From positions 62,001 to 126,000 of the forward strand of contig JACFMR010000005.1 of the NCBI GenBank assembly GCA_019455245.1: a DNA stretch of 64,000 bases. The letters run 5' to 3'. This document shows positions 35,328 through 43,636 of the stretch, one piece after another. This DNA comes from Opitutaceae bacterium (GTDB taxonomy: Bacteria; Verrucomicrobiota; Verrucomicrobiia; Opitutales; Opitutaceae). Both the position numbers and the translations under genes were made by a program. The notes beneath the pieces are model-generated. The model saw only the letters and a program-made list of their open reading frames with translations, searched no databases and had not been told where the DNA came from. Positions within the stretch are counted from its first letter, which is position 1; each line of letters opens with the position of its first letter.

Positions 35328-36541
35328 GCCCGTCGTCTGACAACCCGCCGTCGTCCGCCCGCTCCGACCCGTCCGCCCGTGCTTCCAAACCCGATTCCGG
35401 GGTGATGGTCGGCGGGGTGGCCCACGACCTCAACAACGTCCTCGGGCACGTTCTGATGGCGGCGGAGCTGTTGCAGACCATGCCGGTCGGCCCGGAGGTG
35501 CACAACCTCGCCGAGGGCATGCTGCGCAGCGCCCGGCACGGGGCGGCCTTGGTGCACCAGTTGCTGGCCTTTGCTCGTGGCGAGGTGGAAAGCCCGGCGC
35601 CGCTGGCAATCGAACCGTTTCTCCATGAATTTGTGGCGCTGGTCAGCCAGTCGCTGGGCGCCGGCATCCGGGTGCGGCTCGAGGGCGGTTGCGAGCAAGA
35701 GAAAATCCGTGCCGACCACACCCAACTCAAGCAGGTGCTGATGAACCTGTGCCTCAATGCCCGCGACGCCATGCCCGACGGCGGGGAGATCCGCCTCGGG
35801 GTGCGCCGGGTGCGGTTTGACGACGCCGAGGCGCGGGCCCTGCCCGAGGGACGCGCCGGCGAGTTTTTGGTGCTCAGTGTGAGCGATCACGGCGTCGGCA
35901 TTCCGCCCGCCGATCTGGAGCGGATTTTTGAGCCGTTTTTCAGCACCAAGGAGGCCGGCCGTGGCACCGGGCTCGGCCTGTCCACCGTGCGCGGCATTGT
36001 GCGTGGTCATGGCGGATTCGTAACCGTCGCCAGCGAGATGAACCGGGGCACAACGTTTGCCATCCACCTGCCCGTGGCATTTGCAACGGCCACCGCCGGC
36101 ACCGAAGATCCGGACATTCTTCTGGTCGATGATGACGCCATGGTCTGTGAGACCCTCGCCTTGCTGCTCAAAAGCAGCGGTTATCGGGTGCACGCTGCGA
36201 CGGATGCGGCGGCGGCCCGGGCCTGGTGCCGCCGACATCAACCCCGGCTGCGCCTGCTCATCACCGACCTGAAAATGCCCGGCCTGACCGGACTCGAATT
36301 ACTGGCGGCCTTGCAGCCGTCGTGGCCTGCGCTGCGCTGCATCGTGCTCACCGGCGCCGCTTCGCCGGAAGAGCAGGTCGCGATCAACCACGCCGGCGCG
36401 CGCTTGCTGCGCAAACCGGTCACGCGCGGCACCCTGCTTAACACGGTGGAAGCGGTGCTGGCCGCCCGTCCGGCGACTCCGGAGCCGCGGCCTGCGGCCG
36501 CGACCAGCCCCGCCGTTCCTGTTCGCCAAGCCATCGACTGA
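35324..36541 (+). CDS. Soluble histidine kinase-receiver hybrid
   Basis: 405 residues, no signal or membrane segment. The H box is [20 protein letters not shown] (NtrB/HisKA type). An ATPase domain ([51 protein letters not shown]) and a C-terminal receiver ([29 protein letters not shown]) follow. No sensor domain is present, so the input may come from a partner protein. The GTG start at 35324 overlaps the YcaO stop; translation is likely coupled. Its place in the peptide/YcaO operon suggests it senses or controls the peptide pathway. The stand-alone receiver at 38575-38943 could be an extra phosphate acceptor. Confidence 0.88.
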   Translation: MSPSSDNPPSSARSDPSARASKPDSGVMVGGVAHDLNNVLGHVLMAAELLQTMPVGPEVHNLAEGMLRSARHGAALVHQLLAFARGEVESPAPLAIEPFLHEFVALVSQSLGAGIRVRLEGGCEQEKIRADHTQLKQVLMNLCLNARDAMPDGGEIRLGVRRVRFDDAEARALPEGRAGEFLVLSVSDHGVGIPPADLERIFEPFFSTKEAGRGTGLGLSTVRGIVRGHGGFVTVASEMNRGTTFAIHLPVAFATATAGTEDPDILLVDDDAMVCETLALLLKSSGYRVHAATDAAAARAWCRRHQPRLRLLITDLKMPGLTGLELLAALQPSWPALRCIVLTGAASPEEQVAINHAGARLLRKPVTRGTLLNTVEAVLAARPATPEPRPAAATSPAVPVRQAID

Positions 36542-36661
36542 TCCCGGGCCGGCCAATCCGCAGGCTTATGCTGCCTGCAAAAGGTCCGTTTATCTCCCGC
36601 AGAGCACCGGAAAGAATCGACCCGGGCCGCGACCGGCCTAGGTTTGCGTACAGAGGAAACC

Positions 36662-37588
36662 ATGCGCATCGCCACCATCCTCCCCCATGCCAGTGTCGAG
36701 CCGGTCGTGGTCGCCGGCACCGATGACGGCGCTTGGGTGGAACTCGCGGCCTTGACCGGGCGCAACGCCCTGCGCTTGGAAGAGCGCCTCCCGTGGCTGC
36801 TCGCGCATCTGCCGCATGTCATCAACCGGCTGAAAAACTGGCAGGGGCCGCGTTACCGCGAGAGCGAATTCCGTTACATGCCACCGGTGGTGCAACCGCC
36901 GACATTCCGCGATTTTCACGCCTTTGAGCAACACGTGCGCGCCTGCCAAATCTCGCGCGGGCTGGAGATCGCCGCCGCCTGGTATCGGCAGCCGATCTTT
37001 TATTTTTCCAACCCGCACGCTCTCGTTGGACATGACGGGGCGGTCTTCGCCCCGCAGGGGTCTGATGAACTCGACTACGAACTCGAACTCGGGGTGATCA
37101 TCGGCAAGGCGGGCCGCAACATCCCGCTCAACCGGGCCTGGGAGCACATCGCGGGCTTTACCGTCATCAACGATTTCAGCGCGCGCGACCTGCAGCGGCA
37201 GGAGTTGTCGGTCGGCCTTGGTCCGGCCAAGGCCAAGGATTTCGCCACCGGCCTCGGTCCGTGTCTGGTTACACGGGATGAAGTGGCCGGGCAGATCAGG
37301 GGGGATGTGCTCGACTTGGCCATGATCGCCCGGGTCAACGGACGCGAATTGTCCCGCGGCAACGTGTCCAGCCTGCATCACTCCATTCCCTGCATGGTCG
37401 TCGCGGCTTCAAGGGACGCGGAGCTTTATCCCGGCGACTTGATTGGTACCGGCACGGTGGGCACCGGCTGCATCATGGATTTGGGGCCGGACCAAGCCGG
37501 CGGCTGGCTCAAGCCCGGCGATGTCGTGGAACTCGAAATCGAACGCTTGGGCACCCTGCGCCATCACATTGTCGCCCGCCCCTCCTGA
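36662..37588 (+). CDS. Fumarylacetoacetate hydrolase-family protein
   Basis: 308 residues from ATG 36662 (MRIATILPHAS), preceded by AGAGGAAACC as ribosome-binding site. The C-terminal FAH fold shows LDYELELGVIIGKAGRNI (metal-binding Glu residues), GFTVINDFSARDLQRQE and AKDFATGLGPCLV. Family members hydrolyse or decarboxylate 2-oxo acids and acyl-pyruvates using Mg2+. The exact substrate cannot be given. The gene stands alone, 120 bases after the kinase hybrid. Confidence 0.88.
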   Translation: MRIATILPHASVEPVVVAGTDDGAWVELAALTGRNALRLEERLPWLLAHLPHVINRLKNWQGPRYRESEFRYMPPVVQPPTFRDFHAFEQHVRACQISRGLEIAAAWYRQPIFYFSNPHALVGHDGAVFAPQGSDELDYELELGVIIGKAGRNIPLNRAWEHIAGFTVINDFSARDLQRQELSVGLGPAKAKDFATGLGPCLVTRDEVAGQIRGDVLDLAMIARVNGRELSRGNVSSLHHSIPCMVVAASRDAELYPGDLIGTGTVGTGCIMDLGPDQAGGWLKPGDVVELEIERLGTLRHHIVARPS

Positions 37589-37687
37589 TCCGCTGCCCTT
37601 CGCCCCTCGCGCTCGGCCCCTTGCTCGGGTGGCTCCCCGGCACGTCTCCCAGCGAACTTGGTCGCCTCCCAATTGTGCCTGTAACCA

Positions 37688-37718
37688 GAGAAGTGTCACG
37701 TATTACGTGACACTTCTC
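37688..37718. repeat. 31-bp odd palindrome, GTCACGTA-W-TACGTGAC family (copy 1)
   Basis: Perfect 15-base arms (GAGAAGTGTCACGTA and its complement) around a central T. It lies 87 bases past the stop of the HTH gene, in the 216-base gap before it, which otherwise shows nothing. Confidence 0.75.
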
Positions 37719-37804
37719 GAGTTTCCGAGACTGGCATTGCTGAGAATTGGGCTGCCGTTGCCCAAGTATGATCTGTTTTGGGGCCGGAAGGTGATTGTCT
37801 GCAG

Positions 37805-38353
37805 TCAATCCAACGCGGGCGGGATAAGTGTCACGTAATACGTGACACTTTTCGGGTCCGATTTGTCCATTGACGGCGGCGAGGACGAGGCGGATGCGGA
37901 GTCCGACGGCGTGGTGGCGACCGGAGTGGTTGGTGCTGCAGTCTTGGTTGCTGTGGCGGCCCGTCGGCGCGGGCGTTTGATGCGCGCTTGGGTGGGCGAA
38001 GTTTTGCGCTTTTCCGCCGTGAGCACCCAGGCCAGCAGCATCAGGGCGCGTTCGGTGTCGGGGCAGGCGGTTTTGGCCACCAGATACTCGTGCACCCGTT
38101 GCCGAGGCACGCCCAGGATGCGGGCGAGGTTGGCTTTGTCGCCATAGGTTTCGAGATGGCCGGCCGCGAGTTTGGCCAACTCGTTCCAGAGCGGGGTGTC
38201 CGCGCCGGGACGCAGGGTGCCGCCCCGGCTGGTGCGGGTGGCCTCGCGATAAACCTTGGTGAGGGCTTTGGTGGATTCGCGGGCGGCGGCGTCAAGGACA
38301 TCGGCAAATGCGAGCAACGGAGCCAAACGGGCGGGGAGGTGTAAATAATTCAT
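37805..38353 (-). CDS. Helix-turn-helix protein bracketed by palindromes
   Basis: 182 residues from ATG 38353 (MNYLHLPARL); the longer frame to 38419 would read through the palindrome at 38372-38396 and is unlikely. A helical N-terminus is followed by an XRE-like HTH (about 75-115: YGDKANLARILGVPRQRVHEYL). A basic, alanine- and proline-rich tail follows (RIKRPRRRAATATK). The last residues (VTYYVTL) are encoded by a second copy of the palindrome. A palindrome 19 bases upstream of the start is a likely autoregulatory operator. No known family name is assigned. Confidence 0.72.
   Translation of the reverse strand: MNYLHLPARLAPLLAFADVLDAAARESTKALTKVYREATRTSRGGTLRPGADTPLWNELAKLAAGHLETYGDKANLARILGVPRQRVHEYLVAKTACPDTERALMLLAWVLTAEKRKTSPTQARIKRPRRRAATATKTAAPTTPVATTPSDSASASSSPPSMDKSDPKSVTYYVTLIPPALD
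37826..37850. repeat. 25-bp odd palindrome, GTCACGTA-W-TACGTGAC family (copy 2)
   Basis: 12-base arms (AAGTGTCACGTA) around a central A, located inside the 3' end of the HTH gene, where it encodes VTYYVTL. Confidence 0.75.
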
Positions 38354-38371
38354 GGCGGGGTGGGGGGGATG

Positions 38372-38396
38372 AAGTGTCACGTAATACGTGACACTT
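38372..38396. promoter_or_regulatory. 25-bp odd palindrome upstream of the HTH gene (copy 3)
   Basis: 12-base arms (AAGTGTCACGTA) around a central A, 19 bases before the HTH gene start on the minus strand. Probable operator. A degenerate relative (TCACGCGATACGTGG) is visible at 38503-38517. Confidence 0.7.
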
Positions 38397-38574
38397 TCAG
38401 ATCTGAATGGCGATGCCAAAAAAGATTCAGTGGATCGGGAGGCACTGTCACCAAACCAAGCGCGGTCACCGCATCCTGCGGATGCAGGTAGTTTTGGGCA
38501 ACTTCACGCGATACGTGGAGCGGTGCGGTTCGGTCGACTTTGAGCCCGGACGCGACCGGCAACCCGAGTTGTGA

Positions 38575-38943
38575 TTACGGGCCGGGTGTCATCACCTCGG
38601 CAATCGTCTGGTCGAGATCGGCGATGGTGAAGGGCTTGGCCAGAGTTCGGGCGCCCAAGCGGGCGCAGATCTGCAGGTAGACGGCCGACCGCGGTCCGCC
38701 GCCGGACATGGCGATGATCCGCAGCTTGGGATGCGTCCTGCGCAGCTGCATGATCGTTTCGACGCCTTCCTGCTCGGGCATCATGACGTCGGTCAAAACC
38801 ACGTCGGCGGGTTCGGCCATAAACCGCGTCACACCGATTTTGCCGTTCTCGGCCGCGGTCACGCGGTGGCCTTTTTCCTCCAGCGCCATGGTCACCACTT
38901 CACGGAGGGCGTCGTCATCGTCGATTACGAGAATGTGGGCCAT
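38575..38943 (-). CDS. Stand-alone receiver (CheY-like) response regulator
   Basis: 122 residues, a single receiver domain: acidic pocket VIDDDDALRE, phospho-acceptor VVLTDVMMPEQEG, switch MSGGG and the conserved lysine in TLAKPF. There is no output domain, so it acts by protein contact or as a phosphate shuttle. It lies 57 bases 3' of a LuxR-type regulator gene in the same direction; partners may be the kinase hybrids upstream. The start is ATG 38943. Confidence 0.9.
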   Translation of the reverse strand: MAHILVIDDDDALREVVTMALEEKGHRVTAAENGKIGVTRFMAEPADVVLTDVMMPEQEGVETIMQLRRTHPKLRIIAMSGGGPRSAVYLQICARLGARTLAKPFTIADLDQTIAEVMTPGP

Positions 38944-38999
38944 GATGATTGATGTTTTGAGGGAACTTAATCGGCTTGGTGAACGGGGCTAGCGGGTTT

Positions 39000-39626
39000 T
39001 CAACGGTTTAGCAAGGCGGCGACCCGTGAACGGCCGCGCACACCGAGTTTGGCGAAGATGGCGGCCAGCTGGGTCTTGATCGTGAGCGGACTGCGGTGCA
39101 GTTCGGCGGCGATTTCCAAAGTGCGCAGGCCCTCCCGCACGCGCATGGCCACCTCGCGCTCGCGCGCGGTCAGCCGCGCAAGCAGCGCCACGGCGCCCGG
39201 GGACAACGGCCGGTCGCGATCGCCGCGGGGCCTCCGGTAATCCAGCTGGATGTGAAACGCCGGCGGTTGGTCGGCCCGGCCCGGGGCATGCAGTTTGATG
39301 CGCGCATGCAACCCGCGTTCGTGGTCGCTGACGACGCGCGGATGAGTGGTGAGATTGGCGGAGGCGAAGGATTCGCGCAGGGCCCGGCAGGCCTCGGCCA
39401 GGGGCGCGGGCAGGGCGAATTCCTGCCGTGCCCGCAGTGCGGAGGCCTTGCGCTCGCCGTGATTCCAGACGGCGCAGGCGCGGGCGGCCTCGTGATTGTA
39501 CCAGAGCGGTTGAAAATCCCAATCGAGCAGCAGCAGACCGACGGGCACCTCCTCCAGCATGATCTCGAAATGGATGATGCGTTGGGCGGCGGCATCGACC
39601 GGCAGCGGCGTGGGGTGGCGCGACAT
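39000..39626 (-). CDS. LuxR-type HTH regulator with PAS-like N-terminus
   Basis: 208 residues from ATG 39626 (MSRHPTPLP). The N-terminus (about 15-130) resembles a PAS sensor (VPVGLLLLDWDFQPLWYNHEA). The C-terminus is a LuxR HTH (LTAREREVAMRVREGLRTLE, SPLTIKTQLAAIFAKLGV). It has no receiver domain. Layout and several residues match the regulator at 3990-5174, suggesting a local paralogue family. It lies upstream of the receiver gene and may be transcribed with it. Confidence 0.85.
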   Translation of the reverse strand: MSRHPTPLPVDAAAQRIIHFEIMLEEVPVGLLLLDWDFQPLWYNHEAARACAVWNHGERKASALRARQEFALPAPLAEACRALRESFASANLTTHPRVVSDHERGLHARIKLHAPGRADQPPAFHIQLDYRRPRGDRDRPLSPGAVALLARLTAREREVAMRVREGLRTLEIAAELHRSPLTIKTQLAAIFAKLGVRGRSRVAALLNR

Positions 39627-39824
39627 GACCGGGCTTATGACATACCGCGGCCAAAGCACAAGCCGCGCGATTACGCCGTTTGGCTCACATGCGTCCGGCC
39701 GAGGATTGCGATTGTTTGCACGCGGCGCGGGAGGCTTGCCGTGGGAGCGGGTGTGGCGTAGCGATGGCGTGCGCTTTCACGTTCATGGTGAAAGTCGAAG
39801 CCAACCGCCCCGCCTTCTTCCGCC

Positions 39825-40433
39825 ATGCGACTTGATTTCACCACGCTTGAACCGCGCCACGCCTACCGCTGGATGACAGCCACCATCCTGCCGCGGCCCA
39901 TCGCCTGGGTCTCGACGATCTCGGCCGAAGGGCGCACCAACCTCGCGCCGTTTTCATTCTTCCAGGGCGTGTGCGCGAATCCGCCCACGCTGATGTTTGT
40001 GCCGGTCAACAACCGCCAGGGCGTGCCGAAGGACACGGTGCGCAACATCGGGGCGGTGCCGGAATTCGTCGTCAACCTGGTCAATCGCGACCTGGGCGAA
40101 GCGATGAACGCAACCGCTGCGTTGCTGCCTTACGGCGAGAGCGAATTCGAAAAATTCGGGATCGAAGCGACCGCGTCGGACAACGTCCGCCCGCCTCGCG
40201 TGGCCGCCGCGCCGGTGGCCTATGAATGCCGGCTGGATCGCATCGTGCGCATCGGTGATGGCCCGCTTGCGGCCAACGTGATTTTCGGCCGCATCCTCAC
40301 GGTGCACGTGCGTGACGAGGTGCTGGATGAAGCCGGGCACGCCGATCCCCGCAAGCTCGACCTGATCGGCCGGCTCGGCGGCGATTTATACACATCAACG
40401 CAGGACATGTTCACGTTGGTTCGTCCCGACTGA
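39825..40433 (+). CDS. Flavin reductase / FMN-binding family protein
   Basis: 202 residues with a split-barrel FMN-binding fold: PRPIAWVSTISAEGRTNLAPFSFFQGVCANPP is the standard nucleotide-binding start, and FVVNLVNRDLGEAMN follows in the right order. Such proteins reduce or bind FMN with NAD(P)H; some are flavoprotein oxygenase partners. It opens a run of co-directional metabolic genes, 16 bases before the thiolase start. The start is ATG 39825 (MRLDFTTL). Confidence 0.88.
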   Translation: MRLDFTTLEPRHAYRWMTATILPRPIAWVSTISAEGRTNLAPFSFFQGVCANPPTLMFVPVNNRQGVPKDTVRNIGAVPEFVVNLVNRDLGEAMNATAALLPYGESEFEKFGIEATASDNVRPPRVAAAPVAYECRLDRIVRIGDGPLAANVIFGRILTVHVRDEVLDEAGHADPRKLDLIGRLGGDLYTSTQDMFTLVRPD

Positions 40434-40449
40434 GCCTCAACTTCTCCCG

Positions 40450-41628
40450 ATGAGCGACATCGTCATTCTTTCCGCCACGCGCACGCCGATCGGCAATTTT
40501 CAGGGCGCGCTCGCCACGCTGCCCGCCTCGCGTCTCGGCGCCGCGGCGATCCGCGGGGCGGTGGTGGCTGCGGGCGTCTCGCCCGGCGACATCAGCGACG
40601 TGCTGATGGGCAATGTGCTCACGGCCGGCCAGGGACAGGCGCCCGCGCGCCAGGCGGCGTTGCATGCCGGATTGCCGGCGGCGGTGCGCACGGTGACGGT
40701 GCACAAAGTCTGCGGTTCCGGGCTGCAGGCTTTGATGCAAGGCGCGCATGCCCTGCAGGCCGGGATGGGCGAGCTGATCGTGGCCGGCGGCATGGAATCG
40801 ATGTCGCAGGCGCCGTACCTGTTGCCCAAAGCCCGCGAGGGTTACCGGCTCGGGCATCGCGAGGTGGTGGATTCGCTCATCACCGACGGCCTGTGGGATC
40901 CTTACGACAACATCCATATGGGCAGCTGCGCCGAACGCTGTGCGGAGAAATACGCCTTCACCCGCGCGGAACAAGATGGGTATGCGATTGCGTCGTTCCA
41001 ACGGGCCAACGCCGCGCAACAGGCCGGCCTCTTCGCCGCCGAGATTACGCCGGTGGAGATCACAGACGTGCGCGGCAATGTCACCACGGTCAGCACGGAC
41101 GAAGGTCCGGCCAAGGTGCGCTACGACAAGATTCCGCAGCTCAAGCCCGCCTTCCAAAAGGACGGCACCATCACGCCCGCGAATGCCTCGTCGCTCAACG
41201 ACGGCGCGGCGGCGCTCGTCATCGCGCGTGCGGCGGAGGTGCAGTCACGGAAGCTCAAGCCGCTCGCGCGCATCACGGCATTTGGCGCGCACGCGCACGA
41301 ACCGCTGTGGTTTACCACCACGCCGGTGCAGGCCGCGCAAAACGCGCTCAAATCCGCCGGCTGGGCGGTGGCCGATGTGGACCTGTGGGAGGTCAACGAG
41401 GCGTTTGCGGTCGTGCCGCTGGCCTTCATGCGCGAACTCGGCGTGCCGCATGAAAAGGTCAACGTCCGCGGCGGCGCCATCGCGCTCGGGCATCCCATCG
41501 GCTGTTCCGGCGCGCGCATCGTGGTGACGCTGCTCGCCGCCCTGCGCGAGCGCGGACTCAAGCGCGGCGTTGCCGCCATCTGCATCGGTGGCGGAGAGGG
41601 CATGGCGGTCTGTGTGGAAGTGATGTGA
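40450..41628 (+). CDS. atoB: Acetyl-CoA acetyltransferase (thiolase)
   Basis: 392 residues, normal length for biosynthetic/degradative thiolase II. The nucleophilic cysteine is in HKVCGSGLQALM, the active-site histidine in GGAIALGHPIGCSGARI, and the second cysteine in CIGGGEGMAV. It condenses two acetyl-CoA to acetoacetyl-CoA or does the reverse. Together with the 3-hydroxybutyrate dehydrogenase-like SDR (52225-53004) and acyl-CoA synthetases it fits ketone-body or C4 acid metabolism. Confidence 0.93.
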   Translation: MSDIVILSATRTPIGNFQGALATLPASRLGAAAIRGAVVAAGVSPGDISDVLMGNVLTAGQGQAPARQAALHAGLPAAVRTVTVHKVCGSGLQALMQGAHALQAGMGELIVAGGMESMSQAPYLLPKAREGYRLGHREVVDSLITDGLWDPYDNIHMGSCAERCAEKYAFTRAEQDGYAIASFQRANAAQQAGLFAAEITPVEITDVRGNVTTVSTDEGPAKVRYDKIPQLKPAFQKDGTITPANASSLNDGAAALVIARAAEVQSRKLKPLARITAFGAHAHEPLWFTTTPVQAAQNALKSAGWAVADVDLWEVNEAFAVVPLAFMRELGVPHEKVNVRGGAIALGHPIGCSGARIVVTLLAALRERGLKRGVAAICIGGGEGMAVCVEVM

Positions 41629-41667
41629 ACGCGCGACGACTGCCCCGCGGCCAAACTCCTTTTGCTT

Positions 41668-43599
41668 ATGCCCCAACAACCCCACCTCTGGCACCCCGAC
41701 GATCATGCGTGGACGCGTGATTCGCATCTCGCGCGGTTCATGCGCGCACACGGTTTCAATTCGCAGGTCGGGTTGCAGGCGGCGGCGGTGCGCGACAGCG
41801 CCTGGTTTTGGGATGCGGTGATGCGCGACAGCGGGGTGGAGTGGTTCCAGCCCTGCACGCAGGTCAAGGACGACGCGCGCGGGTTTCCGTGGACGCGGTG
41901 GTTCGTGGGCGGCGCGGTGAACATCGCGCACAACTGCATCGACCGGCATGTGCGTGACGGGCACGGCGACGAGGTGGCGGTGTTTTATGAGGCCGACTCC
42001 GATGAACCGGAAGACCGGCTGCAGCGGACCTTCGCGGAGTTGAAGGCCGCGGTGGATGATTGCGCCGGCGCGCTGCACGCGATGGGGGTCGGACCGGGCG
42101 ACAGTGTGGCGCTCTACGCGCCGATGCGGATCGAGACCGTCGAAGTCCTGATGGCGTGCGGCAAGATCGGCGCGGCCTTCGTGCCGATCTTCTGCGGCTA
42201 CGGCGAGGCGGCGGTGGTCGAGCGCATCGCTTCCTGCGAGGCGAAGGTGCTGTTTGCGGTCGAACACCTGCACCGGCGCGGCAAGAGCGTGGCGACGGGC
42301 GTGATCGCGCGCGCGGCTGCCGAGCAGGTGCCGGCGGCGCCGCGGGTGATCTGTTTTGACCGGCCCGACTGGATGCGTTTTCTGCGCAGCGCACCGAGCG
42401 TGACGGAGTGTGTGCACACCGCCGCCGAGGATCCGGCGTTGATCCTTTACACCAGCGGCACGACCGGCCGGCCGAAGGGCACGGTGCACACGCACGCGGG
42501 CTGTCTCGCCCAGACGGGCAAGGAGCTGCGTTATGCGTTCAACGTGCAGCCCGGCGAACCGTTCTTCTGGTTTACCGACATCGGCTGGATGATGGGGCCG
42601 TGGGAAATCATCGGCTGCCTGCTCTACCGTACACCGATCGTGCTGTTTGACGGCGCGCCGGATTATCCCGATCACGACCGGTTGTGGCGCACACTGGAGC
42701 GGCTCAAGGTCGTGACGTTTTGCGCCTCGCCGACGTTGGTGCGGATGTTCATGCGCTTCACGGACGGCAAGGGTCCGGCGGGCTACGATCTGTCGGCGTT
42801 GCGTGTGCTGGGCTCGACCGGCGAACCGTGGGACGAGACGAGCTGGCGCTGGTATTTCGAGCACGTGGGCGGCGGACGCTGCCCGGTCATCAATATCTCC
42901 GGCGGCACCGAACTGCTCGGCTGTCTGCTTTCGTGCACGCCGCTCACGCCGCTGCGACCGTGTTCGCTCGGCGGACCGGCGCTCGGCATGGACGTGGACG
43001 TGTTTACCGAAGACGGAGAACCCGCGCCGCGCGGTTCGGTCGGCCACCTCGTCTGCAAACAGCCGGCGCCATCGATGACGAAGAGTTTCCTGCACGACGA
43101 TGCGCGTTACTTGGAAACCTATTTCAGCCGCTGGCCGGACGTGTGGTATCACGGGGACTGGGCGCGGCACGATGAGGACGGCGCGTGGTTCATCCTCGGC
43201 CGCAGCGACGACACGATCAAGGTGGCCGGCAAACGCGTCGGCCCGGCCGAGGTCGAGGGCGTGCTTACGACGCATCCGGCGGTGGCGGAGGCCGCGACGA
43301 TCGGCGTGCCCGATGAACTGAAGGGGCAGGTGCTGGTGTGCTTTGTGGTGTTGAAGCCGCGCGTGCCGGCCGCGCCGGAGGAGCTGATCGCCCACGTGGC
43401 GGCACAGATGGGAAAACCGCTCGCGCCCAAGGCGGTGCATGCCGTGCCGGCGCTGCCGAAGACACGCTCCGGCAAAATCCTGCGCGGCACGATCCGGCGG
43501 GTTTACACCGGCGAACCCGCGGGCGACCTGACCAGCGTGGACAATCCCGCGGCGTTGGAAGCCATCGCCAAACTCGCGCCCGGCGCGGACGGCGCGTGA
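41668..43599 (+). CDS. AMP-forming acyl-CoA synthetase (acetyl-CoA synthetase-like)
   Basis: 643 residues from ATG 41668 (MPQQPHLWHP). It is a ANL-superfamily enzyme: P-loop LYTSGTTGRPKGTVHTHAG, GGTELLG in motif 5, WYHGDWARHDEDGAWFILGR, and the catalytic lysine in TRSGKILRGTIRR. Length and the N-terminal ACAS-like part place it near acetyl-/acetoacetyl-CoA synthetases. It activates a short acid with ATP and CoA. The preferred acid is not certain. It follows the thiolase by 39 bases. Confidence 0.88.
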   Translation: MPQQPHLWHPDDHAWTRDSHLARFMRAHGFNSQVGLQAAAVRDSAWFWDAVMRDSGVEWFQPCTQVKDDARGFPWTRWFVGGAVNIAHNCIDRHVRDGHGDEVAVFYEADSDEPEDRLQRTFAELKAAVDDCAGALHAMGVGPGDSVALYAPMRIETVEVLMACGKIGAAFVPIFCGYGEAAVVERIASCEAKVLFAVEHLHRRGKSVATGVIARAAAEQVPAAPRVICFDRPDWMRFLRSAPSVTECVHTAAEDPALILYTSGTTGRPKGTVHTHAGCLAQTGKELRYAFNVQPGEPFFWFTDIGWMMGPWEIIGCLLYRTPIVLFDGAPDYPDHDRLWRTLERLKVVTFCASPTLVRMFMRFTDGKGPAGYDLSALRVLGSTGEPWDETSWRWYFEHVGGGRCPVINISGGTELLGCLLSCTPLTPLRPCSLGGPALGMDVDVFTEDGEPAPRGSVGHLVCKQPAPSMTKSFLHDDARYLETYFSRWPDVWYHGDWARHDEDGAWFILGRSDDTIKVAGKRVGPAEVEGVLTTHPAVAEAATIGVPDELKGQVLVCFVVLKPRVPAAPEELIAHVAAQMGKPLAPKAVHAVPALPKTRSGKILRGTIRRVYTGEPAGDLTSVDNPAALEAIAKLAPGADGA

Positions 43600-43636
43600 T
43601 CTTGCGCCTGCATTGGCGTCGTCACAGAGGTTGAAC

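Noticed and set aside
38377..38562. 61-codon minus-strand frame upstream of the HTH gene
   Set aside because: No motif, overlaps a palindrome and a small hairpin, and no ribosome-binding site; treated as non-coding.
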